Source of the DNA: DAOUJI01 sp034422875
GTDB lineage: Bacteria; Chloroflexota; Dehalococcoidia; Lucifugimonadales; JAGWBF01
Reading direction: 5' to 3'
NCBI GenBank assembly: GCA_034422875.1
Contig: DAOUJI010000027.1
Span: 1-5,819, forward strand
Length of the DNA stretch: 5,819 nucleotides
Shown: positions 1-5,354 of the stretch, in pieces
Layout: every line of letters starts with the position of its first letter
How positions within the stretch are numbered: position 1 is the first letter of the stretch
Position numbers and translations under genes: made by a program
Notes under the pieces: model-generated
What the model was told of the DNA's origin: nothing
What the model saw: the letters and a program-made list of their open reading frames with translations, nothing else
Databases searched by the model: none

Positions 1-147
1 CAGCTTGGGCTGCAGGCGATCCATCCAGAATGGCGGGGCTAGGACTGAGAAGAGCGCTATGGACGAGGGGACGTAAACGCAAAGGCGCAATGACGCGAAG
101 ACTCCGTTTGCCCTAGGATTAGCGCTGGCGGAGTTGGAGGGTGGCCC
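1..147. other. Gene-poor left edge with an imperfect repeat-like tract
   Basis: No convincing complete gene lies between the left edge and the nitroreductase stop codon. Around 75-101 there is a degenerate run in which the units CGCAAAGG, CGCAATGA and CGCGAAGA follow one another. It resembles low-complexity intergenic repeats common in environmental bacterial genomes. On the minus strand the frame of the nitroreductase stays open from its stop to the left edge, and an ATG at 22-24 would begin MDRLQPKL. There is no Shine-Dalgarno sequence before that ATG, and eight codons are too few to call a gene. No rho-independent terminator with a T tract is visible after the nitroreductase. Confidence 0.4.
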
Positions 148-639
148 TTACCCGAAACGCTCCATGTGGACGAATTCTGAGAGGGGCTTGCGGCGCTTGC
201 CGGAAGGGGCGGAGTCGGCGGGATAGCCGTAGGGCATGGCGGTAATGAACTCCATGTCTTCAGGTATACCCAGCAGTTCCTTCGCCGCGTCCTGGTCCCA
301 TCCGCCGACCATGCAGGTCCCAATCCCTTGGCTCCAGGCCACCAGCAGCATGTTCTCGATGACACGGCCCGCATCGAACTGGGCCATGCGCTTGTCATCC
401 ATGACCACTGCTATCGCCATCGGAGCGTCGGCGATGAACGAGCCGCCGGAGGTCAGGCCGGCTAGCTTGGTCAGGGTGTCCTTGTCCTTAATCACAATGA
501 TGCGCCAGGGCTGACGGTTACGGCGGCTTGGGGCCCAGCGGGCGGCGCGTAGAATCTTGTCCAGCACAGCGTCGGGGACCGGGTCCGGCTTGAAGCTGCG
601 GACAGCCATCCGCGAGCGTATGGCATCGTAGACGTCCAT
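148..639 (-). CDS. Nitroreductase-family FMN-dependent oxidoreductase
   Basis: The 163-residue product has the layout of a short nitroreductase-superfamily flavoprotein. These are cytosolic homodimers that bind FMN and use NAD(P)H to reduce nitro compounds, quinones or other acceptors. The N-terminus has the usual arginine/serine FMN-phosphate segment (residues 8-15, RSRMAVRS). It is followed by APSRRNRQPW (36-45), the family's APSxxNxQPW motif. A central helix (about 89-107) and the glycine-rich IGTCMVGGW (107-115) match the region that packs under the flavin. The C-terminus has the GYP turn (138-140) and a basic GKRRKPLSEFV segment (147-157) typical of the family. The length is at the short end of the family but intact. 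The ATG start is supported by GAGGAG at 645-650, five bases upstream; the stop is TAA. No own promoter is visible, so it is probably read through from the MBL-fold gene 92 bp upstream. The physiological substrate cannot be told from sequence. Confidence 0.93.
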   Translation of the reverse strand: MDVYDAIRSRMAVRSFKPDPVPDAVLDKILRAARWAPSRRNRQPWRIIVIKDKDTLTKLAGLTSGGSFIADAPMAIAVVMDDKRMAQFDAGRVIENMLLVAWSQGIGTCMVGGWDQDAAKELLGIPEDMEFITAMPYGYPADSAPSGKRRKPLSEFVHMERFG

Positions 640-644
640 TTCGG

Positions 645-650
645 CTCCTC
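645..650 (-). promoter_or_regulatory. Shine-Dalgarno of the nitroreductase gene
   Basis: Read on the minus strand this is GAGGAG, five bases before the ATG at 639. It abuts the end of the palindromic repeat (654-721), so the repeat forms the mRNA immediately 5' of the ribosome binding site. Confidence 0.7.
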
Positions 651-653
651 TTG

Positions 654-721
654 CCCCTCACCCCAACCCTCTCCCGCTGGGAGAGGAAGTTTTGCCGGCA
701 GCCTGGCGTGGAGAGAAGGGG
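654..721. repeat. Short palindromic intergenic repeat, copy 1
   Basis: The element starts CCCCTCACCCCAACCCTCTC and contains a perfect 8 bp hairpin: CCTCTCCC (668-675), a 3-base loop GCT, then GGGAGAGG (679-686). Its ends pair weakly (CCCCT 654-658 with AGGGG 717-721), and a GCCGGC palindrome sits at 694-699. A 17-base core at 659-675 matches 13 of 17 positions of the core at 5220-5236 in the second copy, in the same orientation. Elements with this CCCTCACCCxAACCCTCTCCC look are familiar, high-copy, non-coding repeats in many environmental genomes. It fills most of the 92 bp gap between the MBL-fold hydrolase and the nitroreductase. As RNA on the minus strand it has no T tract after the stem, so it is more likely an mRNA hairpin than a terminator. 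The exact ends are estimates. Confidence 0.65.
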
Positions 722-731
722 TTCTAGATGT

Positions 732-1571
732 TCACAACCCTTGCCAGTAGCGGCGTCCTTCCAGCCTGACCACCCTGCCGAACCCGGGAGCCGGGAAGTG
801 GCCCGACGCCGCCACGGTCCCGTCCCGTTCAAGCTGCTCGAATATTCGGGTGCGGGTCTCCACCGCCAACTCAGGGATTATATCGGCTGCCGGAAACCAG
901 TCAGTCTCATGCACTTGAGCCACGCTGTGGGCGATGTCGCCCGTTATCAGCGCCTTCTCTCCCTGAGACGAGACGGTGATGCTCATGTGACCCGGCGTGT
1001 GGCCCGGTGAGGGAAGGCTGGTCAGGTGGCTGGTAAAGGCGTGCTCTCCTTCGAAAAGTTCCAGCACGCCCAGCTCTTCCAGTGGCCAGACCTGGGCTGG
1101 GGCGTTGGGGTATCGGTCCGGTTGCAACTCTTCCTTGTGACAGGCTTCCCAGTCAACGGAGCTGACCCAGTAGCGTGCGTTCGGGAAGACCGGCTCGACC
1201 TTGTCCCCATCCCGCTTAAGGTTCGTTCCCACGTGGTCCACGTGGGCGTGGGTCATTATCACCATCGTGATGTCCTCAGGAGACAACCCTTTGGAACGAA
1301 GGTTGTCCAGAAGCAGGCCGGACTCTCCTCTCACCCTGGTGGACTTGCTGTCCCCCATGCCAGTGTCCACAATGATCGTCTGCCCGTCGGAGCGCACGAT
1401 GAACGAACCTATGTTGAGGGCGATGTTGTGCTCGTCAGTCATGTCGGCGGCATAGGGGTCCCACTTGGACGCCTCCACCGACGGGAAGAATGCGCACGGG
1501 TCGGCGTAAAGCTGTCCATCGGACACTGATAAAATTTCCACGTCTCCCACGCTGATTTTTTCTATGGCCAT
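732..1571 (-). CDS. Metallo-beta-lactamase-fold metal-dependent hydrolase
   Basis: The 279-residue product has every expected metal ligand of a two-metal MBL-fold hydrolase. They are THAHVDH at 107-113 (ligands H108, H110, D112, H113), the third-motif His H191 in PSPGHTPGH (187-195), D212 in TGD and H258 in SGHFPAP. The first strand carries the usual VDTGMG (68-73). There is no signal peptide, so it should be cytosolic. The HTPGH motif and overall length resemble the lactonase and organophosphate-hydrolase-like branch, which includes AHL lactonases and methyl parathion hydrolases. The substrate is not determined: glyoxalase-II-like and other ester or lactone hydrolases share these motifs. The ATG start has AAAGGAG four bases upstream (1576-1582); the stop is TGA. 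It is first of a probable two-gene unit with the nitroreductase and has its own promoter at 1625-1653. Confidence 0.92.
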   Translation of the reverse strand: MAIEKISVGDVEILSVSDGQLYADPCAFFPSVEASKWDPYAADMTDEHNIALNIGSFIVRSDGQTIIVDTGMGDSKSTRVRGESGLLLDNLRSKGLSPEDITMVIMTHAHVDHVGTNLKRDGDKVEPVFPNARYWVSSVDWEACHKEELQPDRYPNAPAQVWPLEELGVLELFEGEHAFTSHLTSLPSPGHTPGHMSITVSSQGEKALITGDIAHSVAQVHETDWFPAADIIPELAVETRTRIFEQLERDGTVAASGHFPAPGFGRVVRLEGRRYWQGL

Positions 1572-1624
1572 CTCGCTCCTTTATCTCCGTTAGGTTCGCT
1601 CTAGAAATGCCAGCATCGTATGGA

Positions 1625-1653
1625 ATTGTATGGACAGCGTATATGGCGATCAA
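1625..1653 (-). promoter_or_regulatory. Sigma70-type promoter for the MBL-fold hydrolase gene
   Basis: On the minus strand there is TTGATC (-35, 1648-1653), a 17-base spacer, then TACAAT (-10, 1625-1630). The -10 matches consensus at 5 of 6 positions and the -35 at 4 of 6, with ideal spacing. Transcription should begin near 1618, giving a leader of about 45 bases before the ATG at 1571. It lies between the palindromic repeat at 1692-1719 and the gene, so the hydrolase and nitroreductase are probably transcribed independently of the peptidase operon. Confidence 0.65.
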
Positions 1654-1691
1654 TCAGGGTTTAGTTGCGGCTCACCAATCTAATATGACCT

Positions 1692-1719
1692 CTGGATTCC
1701 GGCCTCCGCCGGAATGACG
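1692..1719. repeat. Short palindromic repeat of the CGTCATTCC...GGAATCCAG type
   Basis: Read on the minus strand, this 28-base element begins CGTCATTCC and ends GGAATCCAG. It is a variant of a widespread short bacterial intergenic repeat whose common form has CCCGCGAAAGCGGG in the centre. It contains a perfect 8 bp stem, ATTCCGGC (1696-1703) and GCCGGAAT (1708-1715), around a 4-base CTCC loop. It lies 46 bp past the stop of the aminopeptidase gene and upstream of the hydrolase promoter. It could stabilise the 3' end of the peptidase mRNA, but no T tract follows on either strand, so it is not a classical terminator. Confidence 0.7.
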
Positions 1720-1765
1720 ACAACGGTAAGACTTATCCCGGATTCATAGTAGACGCACTGTCACC

Positions 1766-4339
1766 CTAAGCTCCGTTTATCTTCGATTCCAGCTTGTCCA
1801 GGCGGTCCTTTAGCTTTTTGTTCTCGTCCTGGAGAGACTCCATGTCCGCTCGGAGTTTTCTGACGTCGTCTCCACGGTCCTTGCCCTCGCTGATGGCGGA
1901 AATGGCCTCGCGGCACAATCGCACGACCCGCCCGTCCAACTCCCTGGATATCCTCCGGGAAATAGCAGGGATGGCCTTGTCGTCCTTCAGCTCCCTCAGG
2001 GCGCCAACGGCATTAGCCCTGGCCCGGAGCCAGGGGTCATCGACGAAATCGGACAGGAACTCCACCACTTCGCTCTTGCCTTCACCCAGCTTGCCCAGGG
2101 ACGACAGGGCGGCTTCCCTAGCGCGGGAGGGTCTGCCGTATTTGGCCCAGTCTTTGGCCAGCTCTATGCCACGATCGTCTTTCAGGTCGGACAGACCCAG
2201 CAGAGCCTGGGCCGTGACCACTTCCTGAAACGAGGGTTTCCCCAACGCCGCTGAGACCAAGTCGAAAGATCGAGACTGCTTCGTCTTGGCTGCGGAGCGG
2301 GCTGCTTCGGCCTCCACCAGATAGCTTTCGTCACTTTCCATTAGCGGCTCAAGGGCATTCAGGGCAGCTTCTTCCTTGAAGGAGCCCAAGGCCCCAGCCA
2401 CGGCCCTTCTGGCCTTGGCGTGTTCCACGCCCGTGCACGAGACAAGAGCGTCCAAGGCTGCGTCGGACTTTAGGGTACCGAGAGCTTTGGCGGCTTCCAC
2501 CTGAACACCCCAGAAGGGGTCTTCCAGCACGGCCTTCTTCAAGGCATCCACGCAGTCAGGGGCGGCCAGCTTGGCCAGGGCTTGGGCGGCGTCTATCCTG
2601 CCCAGCACGTCCGGGTCATTCTCTAGCTGGTGGAGCAGCATTTCCTTAGGGCGGGTGAAGTCCAGGCTTTTCAGACACAGGTAGCCGGGGTCGAAGGAGA
2701 CCATCCTGGGCTTTTCTTCCATCGGGAAGCGGAACGTCTGCTCCTTCCTGCTGATGTCCAGCTTGTGGGAGACGGAGCCCGATTCGGTGTAGAACACCGC
2801 CTGCACGGAAGTCCTGAAGAGGCCCGTCAATTCGTCTACTTTCTGGTTCTGGGAAACGGTCAGTTCGGCCGAATTGGATTCCTCGTCCCACTTGTAGGCA
2901 ACTTTGAACTCAGGGTGGCCCCCCTTGAATACCCATTGGTGGAAGAACCAGTCCAGGTTTCTGCCTGTGGACTCTTCGATAGCCTTCTGTAGGTCTTCGG
3001 TCACAACATTGCGCCCCTGGTTCGTTACGCAATAGTGGTTCAACGCCTTCCAGAAGCCGTCGTCGCCAAGGACTCCACGGAGCATGTGCAGCACCATGGC
3101 GCCCTTTTCGTAGAGGTGGCGGTCGAACAGGTCGACCGGCTGGTTGTAGACGTTGCTGACTATAGGCCGCCGGTAGTGGCCGGAGTCCTCCCCGAAATAT
3201 ATCCCTGCGTCCTGGTAGACTCCGTACCTGAACTCGTCCTCGCCCAAGTCGAACTCCCTGAACAGCAGCTCAGAGTATGTGGCGAACCCCTCGTTCAGCC
3301 AGCCGTGGGACCAGTCCCGGCATGTGAGGAGGTCTCCCCACCATTGGTGGGCCAACTCGTGGGCTACGATACCGTCGGCTGAGTAGTCGATGTGGGCCCG
3401 CTCGTCGTGGAGCAGTTGATCGGTCATCGTAGTTGCCGACGTGTTCTCCATGCCTCCGAATATGAAGTCGGCCACGGTCACCTGGGAGTATTTGTCCCAG
3501 GCATAGGGCACCCCGATTTTCTCTGTGAAGAACTCCATCATCTTGGGCGTCTTGCCGAAAGCCCGGCGGGTGTCGTCCTCCCTGCCCGGGGGTGAGTAGT
3601 AAAGAATTGGTACGCCGCCGGCATCGCCATCCCTGATCTCGATGTATTCACCGGCCACCAGGGACATGAGATAGGCGGGCAGAGGTTTGTCCTGGACCCA
3701 GTGGTCGGTCCTCCTGGCTCCGTCCGCTCCGGAAGTCTGGGACGACGTTAGTGTCCCATTGGAGATCGTGGTCCATTCAGCGGGCACAGTGACGATGATT
3801 TCGCTGGTGAACCTCTCGTTGGGGTAGTCGAAACAGGGGAACCAGAACCTGGAGTCCTCGTCCTGACCCTGGGTCCAAAGCTGCTGGGGGCGGTCGGGAT
3901 ATCCGTCGTCGGGCATGTTGAAGTAGAGGCCCTTGCGAGGGGTCGTCCTGTATTCGATTCGGAGAGTAATCTCTTCTCCAGCGTTCCATGAACCGCCCAG
4001 GTCTATGGACAGCTTCCAGTCCTCATGTGTGTAGTCCAGGGAAGTTCCGTCGGACAGGGCAATGGCCGAGATGTCCAATTCGGCGGCGTCCAACTCCAGT
4101 GTGGACACGCCGTCATTGATGGGGGAGACGGTGTGTGTGGCAGAGCCGCTGATGGAACGGGAGTCCACATCCACGTCCAGTTCCAGCTTGATGTGCTTTA
4201 TGTCAACTGTCCGGTCCCGGGGCCACTTGGGTTCATCCCCTGGCAGTGCGAAGGGCTTCCGGCCGTTAGATAGGCCCATGCTGGCACGCCTGCCGCAGTG
4301 GAGTCCAAGCGACCTTTCATGGAATTCTTCGACGCTCAC
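1766..4339 (-). CDS. M1-family zinc aminopeptidase with HEAT-like repeats and a C-terminal coiled coil
   Basis: The 857-residue product is a gluzincin that should remove N-terminal residues from peptides in the cytosol; no signal peptide is seen. An N-terminal beta domain (about 45-230) precedes the catalytic domain. The exopeptidase motif is GGMEN at 295-299, a GAMEN variant. Zinc is bound by HELAH (H327, H331, with catalytic E328) and by E350 in WLNEGFATY, 18 residues on. Y410 in LYEKGAM is the likely transition-state tyrosine. Instead of the long ERAP-like helical C-domain of aminopeptidase N, residues about 565-820 form some eight 30-35-residue HEAT-like repeats, with helices near 581, 614, 643, 675, 708, 740, 772 and 806. 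Residues about 822-855 form a charged coiled coil. The start is GTG, with GGAGG at 4350-4354 ten bases upstream, overlapping the previous stop as GTGA. An in-frame ATG at 4279 (residue 21) is a weaker alternative. The stop is TAG. It is last of three coupled genes. Confidence 0.94.
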   Translation of the reverse strand: MSVEEFHERSLGLHCGRRASMGLSNGRKPFALPGDEPKWPRDRTVDIKHIKLELDVDVDSRSISGSATHTVSPINDGVSTLELDAAELDISAIALSDGTSLDYTHEDWKLSIDLGGSWNAGEEITLRIEYRTTPRKGLYFNMPDDGYPDRPQQLWTQGQDEDSRFWFPCFDYPNERFTSEIIVTVPAEWTTISNGTLTSSQTSGADGARRTDHWVQDKPLPAYLMSLVAGEYIEIRDGDAGGVPILYYSPPGREDDTRRAFGKTPKMMEFFTEKIGVPYAWDKYSQVTVADFIFGGMENTSATTMTDQLLHDERAHIDYSADGIVAHELAHQWWGDLLTCRDWSHGWLNEGFATYSELLFREFDLGEDEFRYGVYQDAGIYFGEDSGHYRRPIVSNVYNQPVDLFDRHLYEKGAMVLHMLRGVLGDDGFWKALNHYCVTNQGRNVVTEDLQKAIEESTGRNLDWFFHQWVFKGGHPEFKVAYKWDEESNSAELTVSQNQKVDELTGLFRTSVQAVFYTESGSVSHKLDISRKEQTFRFPMEEKPRMVSFDPGYLCLKSLDFTRPKEMLLHQLENDPDVLGRIDAAQALAKLAAPDCVDALKKAVLEDPFWGVQVEAAKALGTLKSDAALDALVSCTGVEHAKARRAVAGALGSFKEEAALNALEPLMESDESYLVEAEAARSAAKTKQSRSFDLVSAALGKPSFQEVVTAQALLGLSDLKDDRGIELAKDWAKYGRPSRAREAALSSLGKLGEGKSEVVEFLSDFVDDPWLRARANAVGALRELKDDKAIPAISRRISRELDGRVVRLCREAISAISEGKDRGDDVRKLRADMESLQDENKKLKDRLDKLESKINGA

Positions 4340-4800
4340 TGATCTTCATCCTCCGATTCATTGTCTCCGACTTCAACGGGCTGGAAAGCGGCTCTCAAGA
4401 ACTCCAACTCCAGCTTTAGCCGTTCGGCCATCTTGTCGGACTCCAGCCTGTCCAAGAACTTCAGGTGTCCCAGAAGCTTGCTGCTAAGCTCCCACTTGGC
4501 CTGCTTGACGTTCCGGGAGAAGCCGTGGAGCTTGTTTATCACCCGTTCGAATACGTACACCGCGTCGTAGGTGTCCACGACTATCATGGGAATCTCGAAC
4601 CTCAACATAGCCCCGAAACGTGGCGGAAGGTCCGAGTTTGCCAGGCGGTCGACAGCTACGGGCGTGAGCTCGCTCTGGGCCGAAAAGTCCTCAGCGGCCC
4701 TGGGGCGGCTGGCGTGGTGGAGCCTGAACGCCCATTCCTCCGGCGCTCCAGCAGAAGTGAGCCGGAACCCCTCTCCGTCTTGCTCCGGGGACTGGCTCAC
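4336..4800 (-). CDS. Unrecognised conserved-looking 154-residue protein, middle gene of the peptidase operon
   Basis: I do not recognise a family. The product has no signal peptide or membrane segment and no obvious catalytic motif. The N-terminal part (11-75) looks like mixed beta structure; AMLRFEIPMIVVDTYDAVYV (64-83) contains likely beta strands. Residues about 84-140 are predicted by eye to be two or three amphipathic, charged helices. The last 12 residues (143-154) are strongly acidic. It begins with GTG, with AAGGAG (4809-4814) eight bases upstream, and overlaps the stop of the DUF3467-like gene as GTGA. Its own TGA overlaps the GTG of the aminopeptidase in the same way. Such coupling on both sides strongly supports a real gene and suggests similar amounts of the three proteins. 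An adaptor or regulator of the peptidase is one inference; a role unrelated to it is equally allowed by the sequence. Confidence 0.85.
   Translation of the reverse strand: MSQSPEQDGEGFRLTSAGAPEEWAFRLHHASRPRAAEDFSAQSELTPVAVDRLANSDLPPRFGAMLRFEIPMIVVDTYDAVYVFERVINKLHGFSRNVKQAKWELSSKLLGHLKFLDRLESDKMAERLKLELEFLRAAFQPVEVGDNESEDEDQ
4350..4354 (-). promoter_or_regulatory. Shine-Dalgarno for the aminopeptidase gene, inside the preceding gene
   Basis: On the minus strand this reads GGAGG, ten bases before the GTG at 4339, within the acidic-tail codons of the upstream gene. It favours the GTG start over the in-frame ATG at 4279, whose upstream sequence has only a weak AGG match. Confidence 0.65.
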
Positions 4801-5117
4801 AGGTCCTGCTCCTTGATGTCCCAGGCTTCAAGAACCTGGCGCGGAAGGCTTATGGGGCCAACCGAGTTCTCGTATTCCCTCACGTGCTTCCGGGCCAGCA
4901 AAGCGATGGCCTTGAGCAGCTGGGGGCTGACCTTGATCTTGGCGCGCAGAGTGGGTTCCCTTTCTTCTTGAAGCTCTCCAAAGAAGAGCGTCGAGCTGTA
5001 CAGCCCGCTGCTGATGTGCAGCGAGTCACAGTAGAAATTCACTGCGCCTTCCGTCGAATAGTATTCGTCTACGGTGTATTCCTCCGGCGGGATAAGGGGT
5101 TGTTCCTCCGTGGCCAT
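4797..5117 (-). CDS. Small DUF3467-like protein, first gene of the peptidase operon
   Basis: The 106-residue product matches by eye the pattern of the uncharacterised DUF3467 family. After a short acidic leader come a beta segment with VNFYCDSLHISS (26-37), TLFFGEL (43-49), then KIKVSPQLLKAI (60-71), a helix, and YENSVGPI (82-89), like the family's YExxxGxI ending. The function of the family is unknown, and no catalytic residues are evident. I place the start at the ATG at 5117, which has GAGGTG (5121-5126) just upstream. A longer reading to a TTG at 5168 adds 17 residues but has no Shine-Dalgarno sequence. It would also begin at the transcription start of the candidate promoter. The TGA stop overlaps the next gene's GTG by four bases. 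No signal peptide or membrane segment is seen. The family assignment is tentative; that the gene is real is much surer. Confidence 0.8.
   Translation of the reverse strand: MATEEQPLIPPEEYTVDEYYSTEGAVNFYCDSLHISSGLYSSTLFFGELQEEREPTLRAKIKVSPQLLKAIALLARKHVREYENSVGPISLPRQVLEAWDIKEQDL
4809..4814 (-). promoter_or_regulatory. Shine-Dalgarno for the 154-residue gene, inside the preceding gene
   Basis: On the minus strand this reads AAGGAG, eight bases before the GTG at 4800, within the last codons of the DUF3467-like gene. It decides the GTG start and, with the GTGA overlap, supports re-initiation by terminating ribosomes. Confidence 0.7.
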
Positions 5118-5174
5118 GAGCACCTCGAATCGCCTCAATGGGCGGTGTCCGCAATAGGGTTGCGTCAACGGCTA

Positions 5175-5203
5175 ATACTATCACTTGGAGGCACAATTCT
5201 CCA
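5175..5203 (-). promoter_or_regulatory. Candidate promoter of the three-gene peptidase operon
   Basis: On the minus strand TGGAGA (5198-5203, 4 of 6 matches to the -35 consensus) is followed after 17 bases by TAGTAT (5175-5180, 4 of 6 to the -10). A TG one base upstream of the -10 makes it an extended -10. Start of transcription would be near 5168, about 50 bases before the ATG at 5117. The match is modest; GATAAT at 5203-5208 on the same strand is an alternative -10 without a recognisable -35. Confidence 0.35.
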
Positions 5204-5215
5204 TTATCGCCAGCG

Positions 5216-5276
5216 GCCCCATCCTAACCTTCCCCCGCCTACAGGGGAAGGGATATTGGCCCTCATCAGATGGGGC
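5216..5276. repeat. Short palindromic intergenic repeat, copy 2, with nested inverted repeats
   Basis: This 61-base element has perfect 8 bp outer arms, GCCCCATC (5216-5223) and GATGGGGC (5269-5276). A second perfect 8 bp stem is nested inside: CCTTCCCC (5228-5235), an 8-base loop, then GGGGAAGG (5244-5251). Its core (5220-5236) is related to the core of the element at 654-721, and both are in the same orientation. Terminal inverted arms around a diverged interior are what a small non-autonomous mobile repeat would leave, but no flanking target duplication is evident. It sits between the two divergently transcribed units. Confidence 0.65.
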
Positions 5277-5310
5277 GGGACGGTCGAACGGAGGACGTGC
5301 CCTACTCTGT

Positions 5311-5319
5311 TGCTATAAT
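5311..5319 (+). promoter_or_regulatory. Extended -10 promoter of the squalene/phytoene synthase-family gene
   Basis: TGCTATAAT is a perfect extended -10 (TGn followed by TATAAT at 5314-5319). No good -35 hexamer is found 16-18 bases upstream, as is usual for extended -10 promoters. Transcription would start near 5326, about 29 bases before the ATG at 5355. Confidence 0.6.
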
Positions 5320-5354
5320 GTGGGCGGCCATCTCACATTGTAAGCGTTGCATAC

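Noticed and set aside
75..101. CRISPR-like or tandem repeat array
   Set aside because: The units are about eight bases, imperfect, and without spacers; it is at most a low-complexity remnant.
57..398. Minus-strand frame of 113 codons overlapping the nitroreductase in another frame
   Set aside because: It is proline- and serine-rich with no motif and overlaps a clear nitroreductase.
668..693. Terminator on the plus strand (stem followed by AAGTTTT)
   Set aside because: There is no plus-strand gene to terminate here and only four Ts; the stem belongs to the repeat element.
1026..1529. Plus-strand open frame of 167 codons
   Set aside because: It is wholly antisense to the metallo-beta-lactamase-fold gene, whose metal-binding motifs prove the minus-strand reading.
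1692..1719. Rho-independent terminator for the aminopeptidase operon
   Set aside because: The stem is good but no T tract follows on the minus strand, and the sequence fits a known repeat type better.
4465..4971. Plus-strand open frame of 168 codons opposite the operon
   Set aside because: It lies antisense across two well-supported coupled genes, has no family-like motifs and is explained by the codon bias of the minus-strand genes.
5118..5168. N-terminal extension of the DUF3467-like protein from a TTG at 5168
   Set aside because: No Shine-Dalgarno sequence precedes the TTG, the extra residues look unlike the family, and the ATG at 5117 has GAGGTG just upstream.
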